Shown: in pieces, positions 34,701 to 43,177 of the stretch
How positions within the stretch are numbered: the first letter of the stretch is position 1
Layout: each line of letters opens with the position of its first letter
Origin: an uncultured Acidimicrobiales bacterium
GTDB lineage: Bacteria; Actinomycetota; Acidimicrobiia; Acidimicrobiales; Aldehydirespiratoraceae
Length of the DNA stretch: 64,000 bases
Direction: 5' to 3'
NCBI GenBank assembly: GCA_958296055.1
Contig: CATQHS010000001.1
Coordinates: forward strand, 880,277 to 944,276
Notes under the pieces: model-generated
Databases searched by the model: none
Told to the model about the DNA's origin: nothing
What the model saw: the letters and a program-made list of their open reading frames with translations, nothing else
Position numbers and translations under genes: made by a program

Positions 34701-35195
34701 GGCGAGGTGTTCGACCCCAACGTAAGAGCTTTCGTGCTGACGATGGCCAACGACACCGCATCCACCAACGAAGACTGGATCAAGACCATCGCCACCGTCG
34801 TTGCCCAGAAAGCGCCAGCCGAATGGACCGACGAGGACTTCGAGCGGTTCCGCCACGAACTGCCGGAACGGGTAGCCGCCTTCCAGCGCCTTGTCGCCCT
34901 TCACGCTGACCGCCGGGCCCACGGCGGAGGGCCCTTCGACGCCCACCGGGTCACCGTCACTCGGTCCGACGGGCACGAGCATGTCCAGCTCGTCAGCATC
35001 AACCAGAGCCATCGCGGCCAAGTGGAGCAGGCCCTCAACAAGGCGCTGGATCAATTAGAGGGCATCACCGGGTCAAGGAGCCAGGCCCGCCGATCGTTGC
35101 TAGCGCTGCTAGGAGAACAATCGCTACCCGAACAGCCCACCGTCAGCCTCGGGGCCGAACAGGCAGCGGCCGGAGAGCTGGTGGGCCATGGCTGA
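31725..35195 (+). CDS. sspC: Large P-loop ATPase, SspC-like
   Basis: The 1156-residue protein has Walker A GPYGSGKSS at about residues 63-71 and Walker B LLVVIDEFGKN near residue 203. A long helical C-terminal part without other motifs follows. In Ssp systems the ATPase SspC drives the modification complex. Base composition changes within the gene. Up to about 32.6 kb it is extremely GC-rich like sspAB, and from there to the stop it is distinctly lower in GC. That suggests recombination between two lineages, with the ATPase N-terminus kept and the rest replaced. A BrxC-like identity was considered and seems less likely given the neighbours. Confidence 0.8.
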   Translation: MAVLADHVRVASRFARSANVERDIAATEPLDGYVVTARALDVVERVAAAAAAGRAGGAWSLTGPYGSGKSSLALLLDAALDGDSAPRRAALKLIAEASPAAAELIAAGHERHGTQASGFHRGLVTADREPLSHTVLRALHAATVRSFGRIPPSGEFKAADALRGAMEDAAVNDPRRTGPSPAALVEVARALAADRPLLVVIDEFGKNLEAIGDGGDTDPYLLQQLAEAGQGAGLPIFLLTLQHLSFEDYLAGVDGPQRREWAKVQGRFEDVAFVESPAQTRALIATVFTVGHDKLRDRIKRWAIAQAKSMRQLGIADLADPAVVASCYPLHPLASLVLPELCSRYGQHERTLFSFLTSPDSASAASYLIKTNLPSRGPLPSLGLEAVYDYFVASGTLSARSSSQSSRWTEIAIRLRDAHGLSIRQKRLAKTISLLNLVSTSGTLRASQKVLRLAEGEVSESLSRLEVEGLVTYRNFADEYRIWQGTDIDIADLLDAAHQHVKHQELVKVLSDIEEPSPVVAARHSAERHLLRVFARRWASSDECAEPLDAFSPYDGEVLLLVNTDPVAPDLNLSQPAVKPIVAAIPTDVGALEMAAREVAAVKMALDNPAVADDWVARRELGERLAQTRVELDHVIVSTFGVGPCRWVLLSNDGNQELPDGQGSAALSVAADIAYPDTPKVRNEMLNRTNLTSQGAKARRLLIEAMIERGGQAGLGFSGHGPEVAMYRALLERTGLHGLDERNDTMTFREPSDPSLQVSWDVLTKEFKRSTARRTNLTDVYAALLSPPVGMKGGVVPVFVVAGLLAFSNEVAIYEHGTFTPLLAPEVAERLVRNPRHFDIKHFANTSGVRRQVIDKLAARLGVRPHFRKHRVANVLAIVGHLVSEVNRLDNYTLRTGNLGPTTLNAREALVRAVEPDELLFNALPKVFGFRPIPADTKSYGQTGAYAEAVGAALDELSACSENLLSELLSLLLNTSAESTRLAITGQAASLQGEVFDPNVRAFVLTMANDTASTNEDWIKTIATVVAQKAPAEWTDEDFERFRHELPERVAAFQRLVALHADRRAHGGGPFDAHRVTVTRSDGHEHVQLVSINQSHRGQVEQALNKALDQLEGITGSRSQARRSLLALLGEQSLPEQPTVSLGAEQAAAGELVGHG

Positions 35196-36036
35196 ACAGG
35201 TCCGCCATATCTGCGGCATCTCCGGCGGTAAGGACTCCAGCGCGCTGGCCGTGTATCTGCGCCACACGGTGCCCGATATGGAGTACTTCTTCTGCGACAC
35301 CGGCGCAGAACTGCCCGAGACCTACGAGTACCTGACCCGGCTCGAAGTGATCCTGGGCCAGCCGATAGTGCGGCTGAACTCCTCGCGGGGCTTCGACCAC
35401 TGGTTCGAGGTGTTCCGGGGCGCTCTCCCCTCGCCTCAGATGCGCTGGTGCACCAAGAACATGAAGATCAAGCCAATCGAGGATTGGATCGGCGATGCGC
35501 CTGCCGTTTCCTACGTGGCCATCCGGGCCGACGAATCAAACCGCAAGGGGTACATATCCACCAAACCCAACATCGAAACCCGATTCCCCTTCGTCGAGGA
35601 CGGCGTAGACCACGACGGCGTGATGAGGATTCTCGACGACGCCGGCATCGGGCTCCCCGCCTACTACGAGTGGCGGACTCGGTCGGGCTGCTACTTCTGC
35701 TTCTACCAGCGGAAAGCCGAGTGGGTGGGACTCGCCGACCGGCACCCTGAACTCTTCGAGCGGGCCGTGGCCATAGAGCAGAAGGTACTGCGAGACGCTG
35801 GCATCGACGGAGAAGCTGACTTCACTGACCGGGCCATGCGCGGCCGCCCATACACTTGGTCGGGGGGCGAGACCCTGCTCCAACTCCACTCCCGCCGAGA
35901 CCAGATCCTTGAAAAACACGAAGCCGCCATGACCCGAGCCCAACAAACCAAGGTCAACCGCCCTCTGATCAAGGTTCTCAGCGAAACCCTGGATGAAGAC
36001 GACGACACGCTCCCATGCACGGTGTGCGCCTTATGA
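35188..36036 (+). CDS. sspD: PAPS-reductase-family ATP pyrophosphatase, SspD-like
   Basis: The 282-residue protein has the PP-loop CGISGGKDSSAL near the N-terminus, a WCTKNMKIKP segment, RADESNRKG and the cysteine pair GCYFC, with a further CTVC at the C-terminus. SspD and DndC of this family activate the DNA backbone phosphate and carry a cluster or persulfide for sulfur transfer. It overlaps sspC by 8 bp. A 135-bp gap then separates it from the helicase operon downstream. Confidence 0.88.
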   Translation: MAEQVRHICGISGGKDSSALAVYLRHTVPDMEYFFCDTGAELPETYEYLTRLEVILGQPIVRLNSSRGFDHWFEVFRGALPSPQMRWCTKNMKIKPIEDWIGDAPAVSYVAIRADESNRKGYISTKPNIETRFPFVEDGVDHDGVMRILDDAGIGLPAYYEWRTRSGCYFCFYQRKAEWVGLADRHPELFERAVAIEQKVLRDAGIDGEADFTDRAMRGRPYTWSGGETLLQLHSRRDQILEKHEAAMTRAQQTKVNRPLIKVLSETLDEDDDTLPCTVCAL

Positions 36037-36171
36037 AGGGACTGACATCGGATATAACTTTCATCGATATCATGGGGAAGTTTCTCAACAAGGTTGATCT
36101 AGCTGCTAGCCGATGAACGCACCCTTCGCCCCGGGCTTTACCGGCTGCCTGACGAACCAGTAGGTCCACGC

Positions 36172-38340
36172 GTGCTTATTCCTGGTTTCAGATCCGCTAC
36201 ATCAGTTAGAGGCGCTTTTGGCTGGTTCACCGCAGGATGGATATCAAGGCTTGCCCCTGGTCTCGCTGAATACCTCAATCGTCAAGACACTATTCCCATT
36301 GACTTCACAGTAGCACCAGCTCTCTTCTCTCAAGAACGAACGGCCATCGAACAAGGCTATCAAATGTCGGCAGACGAAGCCGCACAACGAGTTGTTGATG
36401 TGTTCATGAATGGTCGAGTCCAGGCAACAGCGTTGGCTCGTCACGCCTTAGACTGCCTAGCTTGGATGATCGCCACCGAACGACTCCGACTCCGCATCGC
36501 CATCCCAAAAATTGGATCTAACTATCATCCCAAGATTTGGCTGTTTAACGATGGGACGCATCAAGTGCTCGCTCGCGGTTCAGGCAACGCAACCGGTCGC
36601 GGCGTCGCCGGTGGTGTTGAGCACCTCGATGTCGATGTCACATGGATCGACTACAGTCGCGCCCGTGTTAGAGAAGGTGTCGCTATCCTTGAAGACTGGG
36701 CACGAGGACGCAGTTCTGGAATCGAGCGCATCGTGGAACTTCCAGAAGCCCTTGAACAAGACATCATCCGTAGCGCTCCCGAGTCCGCACCAAGCCAAGC
36801 CGACTATGAGGGAGCGATGATCGAGGACACGAATCCGCCGTGGGCAATGGACCCTAGTGAGAAACTGAGACTTAGATTCTTAGTTCCACATTCCTCTAAT
36901 CAGCCTCGTTTGATGATTCCGAATGATCTCCGATGGAGAGATGGGCCCTACGCTCACCAGGGCCACGCCGTAGACGCCTGGGAGTCAGAGCCGGGCTCTG
37001 AACACGGCACGATCTCCATGGCAACAGGTGCAGGTAAGACGGTCACAGCGTTAATATGTGCAACGCGTGTGCAGAATCGAATGGCAGATAAACCTTTATT
37101 AGTAGTCATCTCAGCTCCATCCATTCCGCTTATCATACAATGGAGTGAAGAGGTAAAGAGATTCGGGATAGATGCCATAATTCCAAGCCTTGAGTCCAAC
37201 ACAGAGCTAGCATTAACTAACCTGTTCCGTGGACTATCCGCAGGTGGCACTCAAGTTATTATCGTCACCAATAATCTTCTCTGCTCCTCGGCATTTCAGT
37301 CAACTATAGCTCGTAAGATTAAAGGAGCTGCGACGCTCTTCATCGCTGATGAAGCGCATACACTCGGTGCAGAAGGATTCCTAGCCCACAAACCAGAATT
37401 CTTCGAAAGACGTATGGCGCTCTCTGCCACTCCTGAACGCCAATATGACTACGATGGCACCGAAGCAATCTTTGCTTTCTTCGGACACCCGGTATACGAA
37501 TTTGATCTTGGCCAAGCAATCGATTTCTGTCTATCGCCCTATGATTACTATGTACACGCAACTACCCTAGATGGAGATGAGCTAGACGAGTTCGACGATC
37601 TCACCCGTCGAATCGGAGCTGCCATAGGTCAAAGGACAGACGAAAACGATGACATACTGACCAGCCTAGTAATGGCCCGACGTAAAATCATCGAAACAAC
37701 ACACTCCAAATTGTCGCTACTGCGAACAGTGTTAGAACGACGCAAGCCTCGCTCACTAACTCAAGCTCTGATCTACGCCTCTGCCAAAAACCCTAAACAA
37801 TTTGAAGATATAGCCGAAATGCTCACCGATCTTGACATTCGATGGGCCCCCGTAACCCAAGATACAACAGCTAATAGATCATTGCTAGCACAAACATTCG
37901 CTACCTTCAAAAAGGGCGGCTATCAAGTCCTTCTAGCCAAGAAAGTCCTTGATGAAGGTATTGATGTACCTAGCATCAGAGAAGCTTTCATTGTAGCCTC
38001 ATCTACTGTACAGCGAGAATGGATCCAGCGACGAGGGCGCGTACTCCGTAAACATCCAGATAAACAATGGGCTATAATGCATGACTTCCTAGCACTACCG
38101 CCTGCACAGGTGCTCCATTCTGAGGAAACAACGAACATGAAGAAAATCATTAGGACTGAGCTTTATCGTGCTTACTCATTTGCTGCCCATGCAAGGAACT
38201 CAACCGACGACGACGGAGTGCTCGCCGACCTGCAACGGATCAAATCTGCATATTGGCCAGAAGGAAATAATTCTCCTATCCTTCAGCGTGCAGGCGACAG
38301 CATCGTATCTCCAGCAACACCACAAGGGACACCATGGTAA
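36172..38340 (+). CDS. PLD-domain / DEAH-box helicase, likely defence effector
   Basis: The 722-residue protein has an N-terminal phospholipase-D-like half with HPKIWLF near residue 118 and a GSGNATG motif, typical of the HKD nuclease set. A superfamily 2 helicase follows: Walker A ATGAGKT (about 283), DEAH in ADEAH (about 392), SATP, and motif VI QRRGRVLRKHP. PLD-helicase proteins occur as restriction components in phosphorothioation and other islands. The first available start is the GTG at 36172. The frame upstream (LADERTLRPGLYRLPDEPVGP) looks coding back to a TAG but lacks ATG, GTG or TTG, so a CTG start is possible. GC drops sharply compared with sspAB. Confidence 0.82.
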   Translation: MLIPGFRSATSVRGAFGWFTAGWISRLAPGLAEYLNRQDTIPIDFTVAPALFSQERTAIEQGYQMSADEAAQRVVDVFMNGRVQATALARHALDCLAWMIATERLRLRIAIPKIGSNYHPKIWLFNDGTHQVLARGSGNATGRGVAGGVEHLDVDVTWIDYSRARVREGVAILEDWARGRSSGIERIVELPEALEQDIIRSAPESAPSQADYEGAMIEDTNPPWAMDPSEKLRLRFLVPHSSNQPRLMIPNDLRWRDGPYAHQGHAVDAWESEPGSEHGTISMATGAGKTVTALICATRVQNRMADKPLLVVISAPSIPLIIQWSEEVKRFGIDAIIPSLESNTELALTNLFRGLSAGGTQVIIVTNNLLCSSAFQSTIARKIKGAATLFIADEAHTLGAEGFLAHKPEFFERRMALSATPERQYDYDGTEAIFAFFGHPVYEFDLGQAIDFCLSPYDYYVHATTLDGDELDEFDDLTRRIGAAIGQRTDENDDILTSLVMARRKIIETTHSKLSLLRTVLERRKPRSLTQALIYASAKNPKQFEDIAEMLTDLDIRWAPVTQDTTANRSLLAQTFATFKKGGYQVLLAKKVLDEGIDVPSIREAFIVASSTVQREWIQRRGRVLRKHPDKQWAIMHDFLALPPAQVLHSEETTNMKKIIRTELYRAYSFAAHARNSTDDDGVLADLQRIKSAYWPEGNNSPILQRAGDSIVSPATPQGTPW

Positions 38341-38552
38341 ACAATTCTGATAGGATCAAGACAGAGATAAGAAAGCAAGCACAGCAGTTAGCACTTGAAA
38401 ATGCGATTGACCCTGACGCACTTTCGGATTTAACTATGCAAATTGTTGATCTAGTAGATGAACATAACAGAAAGAGGAATCCCCGTATCAATCAAGCTAT
38501 CGAGAATAAAATTACAACTATGATTAGAAATATCAAGGCGGAAGAGACTTAG
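38334..38552 (+). CDS. Small helical protein, unknown
   Basis: The 72-residue product is charged and predicted helical. It starts inside the last codons of the helicase gene (7-bp overlap) and ends 2 bp before the zinc-hook ATPase gene. Segments such as DLTMQIVDLVDEHNRKRNPRI look like an amphipathic helix. Size and position resemble small accessory subunits of nuclease complexes, but I do not recognise the family. It does not look like DndE. Confidence 0.65.
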   Translation: MVNNSDRIKTEIRKQAQQLALENAIDPDALSDLTMQIVDLVDEHNRKRNPRINQAIENKITTMIRNIKAEET

Positions 38553-38554
38553 CC

Positions 38555-40807
38555 GTGTTAAAACTACGAAGAATCGAAATAACCAATTTCGCCTTTTTTG
38601 ACAACATAGTGATTGAGCCATCCATCAATCCCGAAAGGCCGCTCACAGTAATCCGAGCAGAGAACGGTTCAGGTAAGACCACTCTTTTACGTGCTATACG
38701 GTGGGGCATGTATGGAGAAAAAGGTCTACCAGTGGATTCGAAACAGTTCTCTGTTCATCCAGCCTGGTGGCATCCAAACGATGACAGAATTGAAACATCG
38801 GTTAAGATTGAATTCGAAACAGATGGCTCTAGCAGATACGATACAGATAGAAGTCCAACCACTACAATCTTTGAGTTAGTTAGATCTGTAACGACAATTG
38901 GTAATCCGACGGCGAAGGACGGTGAACCAGATTTCCAGCGCATCCAGGAACAAACACAACTAATGTATAAGGACGGTAATAGAACATGGAAGCCGCACAC
39001 AGCCGGGGTTGACATCATTGTTGAACAACTTCTTCCCTGGGGGCTCCGTGACTTTTTTGTGATGGATGCTGATGAAGCAACGGATTTCGTAGGGGGTAGT
39101 GAAAATAAAGAAATGGGCCACCAGGAAGTAATTGACAAAACGACATCTGCAGTTCACAATCTTCTCGGTCTTGAAGTCTTTAGAGAAGCATCAAAAAGAG
39201 TAGCAAATAAGGCACGAGAATTTGGTGCTCAAGCAACTAGAGCCATAGGCAATGATGACTTAGATGCGCTCCAAGATGAACTCGACCAAATGATATTTAA
39301 AGCCTTCGAACTCGAAAAAAGATTGAAAGAACACCGAACACAAGTCAAGAAAACTGAAGACCGAATCCAGCAAGGCGAGTTCGATTTAGGGAACGAGTTG
39401 AAAGGTATGGGCGCAGTCGAGGAACTGAGGAAACGCCGAGAGGCTAACCAGGTCAACGATGATAGAGCTACTAAGCGAAGGACATCAACTTTGAACTTAC
39501 TCGCTGGCGAACTTGAATCAGTTGATTTATTAGCTTCATTAGCAACTAATCAAATTACTAGCTCATACGATATGCTTCAACCACTTTATGAATTAGGTCA
39601 TATTCCACTCAAACATCTTAATTTCGTTCGTGATCTACTGAGGTCAGGAACTTGCGTCTGTGGCCAAAACATCTCTGAAGAAGGTCTCCATCGTCATAAC
39701 GTTAAAAATCGTATCGCTAAATCCGCCGAACAAGAAGACCGCGCTAACTATCTCGGCCAACTGTACGACGCTACTCGATCACTAATGAACCATACATCAG
39801 CTACTAGTTGGGACAACCGACATAATGAGTACGTCAGAGATCTAGCGGCTCTTGACGACGAATTGGCCAACCTCAGTCTAGATAAACAAGAAATTGAAAC
39901 CAAACTAAATGCTATTGATGAAGAAAAAATTCAGATTATTCGCAGTGAGATAGCAGCTTTAGACATTCAAAAGGATAATCTTAACAGAAACATTGTTAGA
40001 GATGAAGTAAGACTCGCATCTATAGAAGAACTAATTGACTCTCATGAGAAGAAAATCAATCAACGACAACGCAACGAACGAGCCGCTACTGACAAACGTA
40101 CGGCGAAAGCGATTGCACAACTCATCGTCAAGATACTTGATCAAGCTTACAATACCATCCAAACCGAACAGGTAAATGAGCTTTCTCAACAGATGAACCG
40201 GCTCTTCGCACAAATGGCGGCTAACGTCTCCGATAATGATTTTGAAGATATACAGCGCAACGAAACAACGCTCAGAATGATTACTGAAGTCGGTATTCGT
40301 TCTCTTGATTCTAATCCAGATGAATATGAAATCTATGCACTAAATAATCGTGGACGCTCCATGCCAACCATCGAGATCAATGGTGCTTCTCGACGGATAC
40401 TCGCTTTGTCATTTATACTCGCATTGTGCATTGAATCTCAGACATACGCTCCTTTTATTGCGGATTCACTTCTAAATTTCATGTCTGGTACAGTCAGGCA
40501 TAACACACTGCGTGTAACTACTATACGCTCTAGTCAACCGATACTACTACTCACGGGCTCCGATTTAGAAACTTCAGAAGTGATCAAAATAATAGATCAG
40601 TATTCCGATACTACTTATACTCTTACCGGACAATGGGATGCTGTTGATGCCGGTTACGGCGGAGATGTAGTGAACTGGACTGCTCAATCTCAAGTGGCAC
40701 TCTTATGCCACTGCAGACCTCGGCAGTATTGTGACATCTGCGAGCGGATCGGGCAAGATGCTTCACAGGGGTGGGAGAAGCGTTCTTATGGAAAGAAGAA
40801 TTTATGA
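38555..40807 (+). CDS. DndD-like SMC/Rad50-type ATPase with zinc hook
   Basis: The 750-residue protein has Walker A in RAENGSGKTTLLRAI (about 37), a long coiled coil (about 200-550) with a CVCG zinc-hook motif near 367, and an ABC-type signature around NGASRRILALSF (about 610). The Walker B region reads PFIADSLLNFMSG, so the usual acidic pair is only partly kept. A short C-terminal tail holds a second cysteine cluster, CHCRPRQYCDIC. DndD in phosphorothioation systems has this shape. Start is GTG at 38555. The unusual Walker B and the extra cysteine tail set it apart from DndD. Confidence 0.82.
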   Translation: MLKLRRIEITNFAFFDNIVIEPSINPERPLTVIRAENGSGKTTLLRAIRWGMYGEKGLPVDSKQFSVHPAWWHPNDDRIETSVKIEFETDGSSRYDTDRSPTTTIFELVRSVTTIGNPTAKDGEPDFQRIQEQTQLMYKDGNRTWKPHTAGVDIIVEQLLPWGLRDFFVMDADEATDFVGGSENKEMGHQEVIDKTTSAVHNLLGLEVFREASKRVANKAREFGAQATRAIGNDDLDALQDELDQMIFKAFELEKRLKEHRTQVKKTEDRIQQGEFDLGNELKGMGAVEELRKRREANQVNDDRATKRRTSTLNLLAGELESVDLLASLATNQITSSYDMLQPLYELGHIPLKHLNFVRDLLRSGTCVCGQNISEEGLHRHNVKNRIAKSAEQEDRANYLGQLYDATRSLMNHTSATSWDNRHNEYVRDLAALDDELANLSLDKQEIETKLNAIDEEKIQIIRSEIAALDIQKDNLNRNIVRDEVRLASIEELIDSHEKKINQRQRNERAATDKRTAKAIAQLIVKILDQAYNTIQTEQVNELSQQMNRLFAQMAANVSDNDFEDIQRNETTLRMITEVGIRSLDSNPDEYEIYALNNRGRSMPTIEINGASRRILALSFILALCIESQTYAPFIADSLLNFMSGTVRHNTLRVTTIRSSQPILLLTGSDLETSEVIKIIDQYSDTTYTLTGQWDAVDAGYGGDVVNWTAQSQVALLCHCRPRQYCDICERIGQDASQGWEKRSYGKKNL

Positions 40808-41322
40808 ATTATTACACAATCTTTTTGTGCTCTCAAGCGCACACTCTCCGCCTGCCAAGCAAATCAAAAGACGACATTGAACGATACATATTGCAACACA
40901 AGAAGAAGGGCTCTGTCAGCCCAGAAGTAGCTCCTTTCCGCCGTCAGCTTGATTTTTGGGCACTTTCTATCGCAACAGCTCTAGCTCGCGGTACTCCACC
41001 GCTTAAGGAACCTTCCACCCGATGGGGAACGAAATTTGCTGATACTAGATCTGTTGAGATGCCAGACGGTCTGTGCGAGTTATTAGCTGTCATCACTCTA
41101 GCTGTGCTAGGACCTGAGGACGAAAGAATAGATGATCCTGCACAGATTATTGAGTTAGGCAACCAATTAGCAGGTGCCGGATGCCCAGAACTTCTCAAAC
41201 AACTAAGCAACCCAGATCTAAGAACCACAGCACTTGACAAAGCACTAGAATTTGCAGTATCATTACGATCTGCGGTACGCATTGCTACATTCGGTCAGTC
41301 GGTCAGTCAGAGGGGTACGTAA
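40804..41322 (+). CDS. Unknown operon protein (172 residues)
   Basis: The ATG at 40804 overlaps the stop of the zinc-hook ATPase as ATGA. The product is mixed alpha with a hydrophobic mid-part (CELLAVITLAVLG) but no real membrane helix. The N-terminus YYTIFLCSQAHTLRLPSKSKDD is distinctive. I know no family for it. Its fixed place between the ATPase and the DUF262 gene suggests that it is a subunit of the same system. Confidence 0.7.
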   Translation: MNYYTIFLCSQAHTLRLPSKSKDDIERYILQHKKKGSVSPEVAPFRRQLDFWALSIATALARGTPPLKEPSTRWGTKFADTRSVEMPDGLCELLAVITLAVLGPEDERIDDPAQIIELGNQLAGAGCPELLKQLSNPDLRTTALDKALEFAVSLRSAVRIATFGQSVSQRGT

Positions 41323-42399
41323 ATGAAGAGACAAACTAGTGAATGGGCAGTGACGATGTTAGCTGCCTTACGTGGTCGCATAAATATAGAAGCAGAATAC
41401 CAAAGAGGTGAAGTGTGGTCAGAGTCACAACAACAGCTACTAATTGATTCAATTTTGAGAGGCTTTGACCTTCCTAAAATATTCCTTAGAAGACTTCCAG
41501 ATGGTTCCGATTTGCTCTTTGATGTCGTGGATGGGGTTCAGCGACTTACGTCAATTTGGCGGTTTTTAGCAGACGAATTTTCTCTTCCGAGGCACTACTC
41601 ATATCCTGATCTTGGGGATGTGGGTGGTAAGAGTTGGTCTCAATTACCTCAAGCTGCAAAGGACCGACTTGAGCTAACTAAAGTTACCGTGTCTGAAATA
41701 GAAACTGAAGATGAGTACGAAATCAGAGACTTATTTCAACGTCTTCAGAAAGGTGAGCCGCTCAACGCAGCCGAACGACGTAATGCTATATCTGGTCCTG
41801 TAAGAAATTTCGTAGCTGACGAACTAGCAATACACTCCTTTTGGCCTAAAACAGGGCTCAAAGAAAAACGATTTGGATGGCATGAAATGTCAGCAATTGC
41901 TTTAGCCTTGGTGAAAGCTAAAGGTGCTACAGGTTTAAAGGCTGCCGACCTTTTTACTCTGTACGAAGATCAATCATTTGATCCGCAAGGCGAAACTGCT
42001 GAATTAACTAAAGACCTTTTAGGTAGTCTTGAAGCGGTAGTTGATAAAGAACCTAAATTGATACGGACACGCTGGGGCCTAGTAGATCTATTGCTATCAA
42101 TTATGCAACTAAGAACCAAAGGTACTGTTCCGCTCGTAGATGAAATCATAGGATTCTTCAAAATTTTTGAAGACGAGCGTAGGATGGGGACCGCAGAATT
42201 ATCGGATCTCAGAGCCACAGTTATTGATTTAGCTTCAGACAAGATAACCGAAGAAGAAATTGAACCTTTAGCTATCAAACCAGATATGCTGACATATCTC
42301 AATGCTTTCACACATGAAGGTGCTTCAGAAAAAAATGTGAAGACACGGGCTGAGGTTATGACGAATCGCTTATATCAATATTTGCAGGAAGCACCTTAA
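41323..42399 (+). CDS. DUF262 (ParB-like N-terminal GmrS-type) protein
   Basis: The 358-residue protein has the DUF262 fold with EYQRGEVWSESQQQLLIDSIL then FDVVDGVQRLTSI. The family's nucleotide motif is normally DGQQR; here it is DGVQR, with Gln replaced by Val. The HNH/DUF1524 nuclease half found in GmrSD and SspE is absent, so this is the sensor or NTPase half alone. The start codon follows the preceding stop directly, and the stop shares one base with the next start (TAATG). It may regulate the helicase and ATPase module or sense modified DNA. Confidence 0.82.
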   Translation: MKRQTSEWAVTMLAALRGRINIEAEYQRGEVWSESQQQLLIDSILRGFDLPKIFLRRLPDGSDLLFDVVDGVQRLTSIWRFLADEFSLPRHYSYPDLGDVGGKSWSQLPQAAKDRLELTKVTVSEIETEDEYEIRDLFQRLQKGEPLNAAERRNAISGPVRNFVADELAIHSFWPKTGLKEKRFGWHEMSAIALALVKAKGATGLKAADLFTLYEDQSFDPQGETAELTKDLLGSLEAVVDKEPKLIRTRWGLVDLLLSIMQLRTKGTVPLVDEIIGFFKIFEDERRMGTAELSDLRATVIDLASDKITEEEIEPLAIKPDMLTYLNAFTHEGASEKNVKTRAEVMTNRLYQYLQEAP

Positions 42400-43139
42400 T
42401 GCTCGGTAGACCTTCTGGCGTTGATATAACGCTAAGTGTTTTAGCCGCCTCTGCCACAATCGTTTTAGCCACTGTTGGTCTCATTCGAACCGAAGATATA
42501 TCTTGGATATGGATAGTCGCTGTAGTCGTTAGTTCTTTCTTTTTACTTATACATGCGGCAGTTAGTTCCTTCCGTGACAAAGGAATTGTTCGTAGTCTCG
42601 GCCAAAATTATGATCAAGTTCAGCAACGGACACTGCGTATTATATCAGAGTTAGGTGAGTTGTCCACATATGACCTTTGGATGATTGATATTTATTTACC
42701 CATTCGAAAATATCGTATAGTTAAAACTTTGCCATTTATTGAACGTAAACGATGGCTCTCACGTCAACTATCTGTTTCGCTTATTGATGCCCTTCGTCAG
42801 CCACCTTGCGTAGAGCCATCTTCTGGGCCATACGGAGAATGTTTTGAGGAAGCTAAGCCACTGTTGTGGTTTGATCAAGACTTGCACGGCCCATACCCAG
42901 AGAATGCTCAGATAACATTTTACAGCAATGCGAATTTTGATCTGCCAAGTACTTACGGACTCGTATGTGTTTTTCCACTAGTTGATCATTTAAATAAGAA
43001 CTGTTCAGGAGTTTTAGTTATTCATGTCAAACCAGAGTTGGAAGTGGTTTTCAAGACCTTAGTAGTCCTGAAATCACAGCAGGGATGCCACCGAATTAAT
43101 AATGCCTGCATTGACATTCATAGGCTTCTAGATAAGTAA
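42399..43139 (+). CDS. Two-TM protein with GAF-like cytoplasmic region
   Basis: The 246-residue protein has two hydrophobic helices (about 12-29 and 34-54) and then a soluble domain ending in GVLVIHVKPELEVVF, which resembles the last strands of a GAF domain. This is the last gene of the AT-rich operon. A membrane protein at the end of a defence operon may act as a killing or signalling effector, but nothing here proves it. No catalytic motif is visible. Confidence 0.65.
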   Translation: MLGRPSGVDITLSVLAASATIVLATVGLIRTEDISWIWIVAVVVSSFFLLIHAAVSSFRDKGIVRSLGQNYDQVQQRTLRIISELGELSTYDLWMIDIYLPIRKYRIVKTLPFIERKRWLSRQLSVSLIDALRQPPCVEPSSGPYGECFEEAKPLLWFDQDLHGPYPENAQITFYSNANFDLPSTYGLVCVFPLVDHLNKNCSGVLVIHVKPELEVVFKTLVVLKSQQGCHRINNACIDIHRLLDK

Positions 43140-43177
43140 GGGCAGGCGTTTTAGTCGACATACTATACTGGATATAG

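Noticed and set aside
31725-35195. BREX (BrxC) identity for the large ATPase
   Set aside because: No PglX methyltransferase, PglZ or BrxL is nearby, while the DUF4007 and PAPS-reductase-like neighbours fit Ssp.
38334-38552. DndE identity for the 72-residue protein
   Set aside because: It is shorter than DndE and lacks the DndE-type helical start. Only its place next to a DndD-like gene suggested it.
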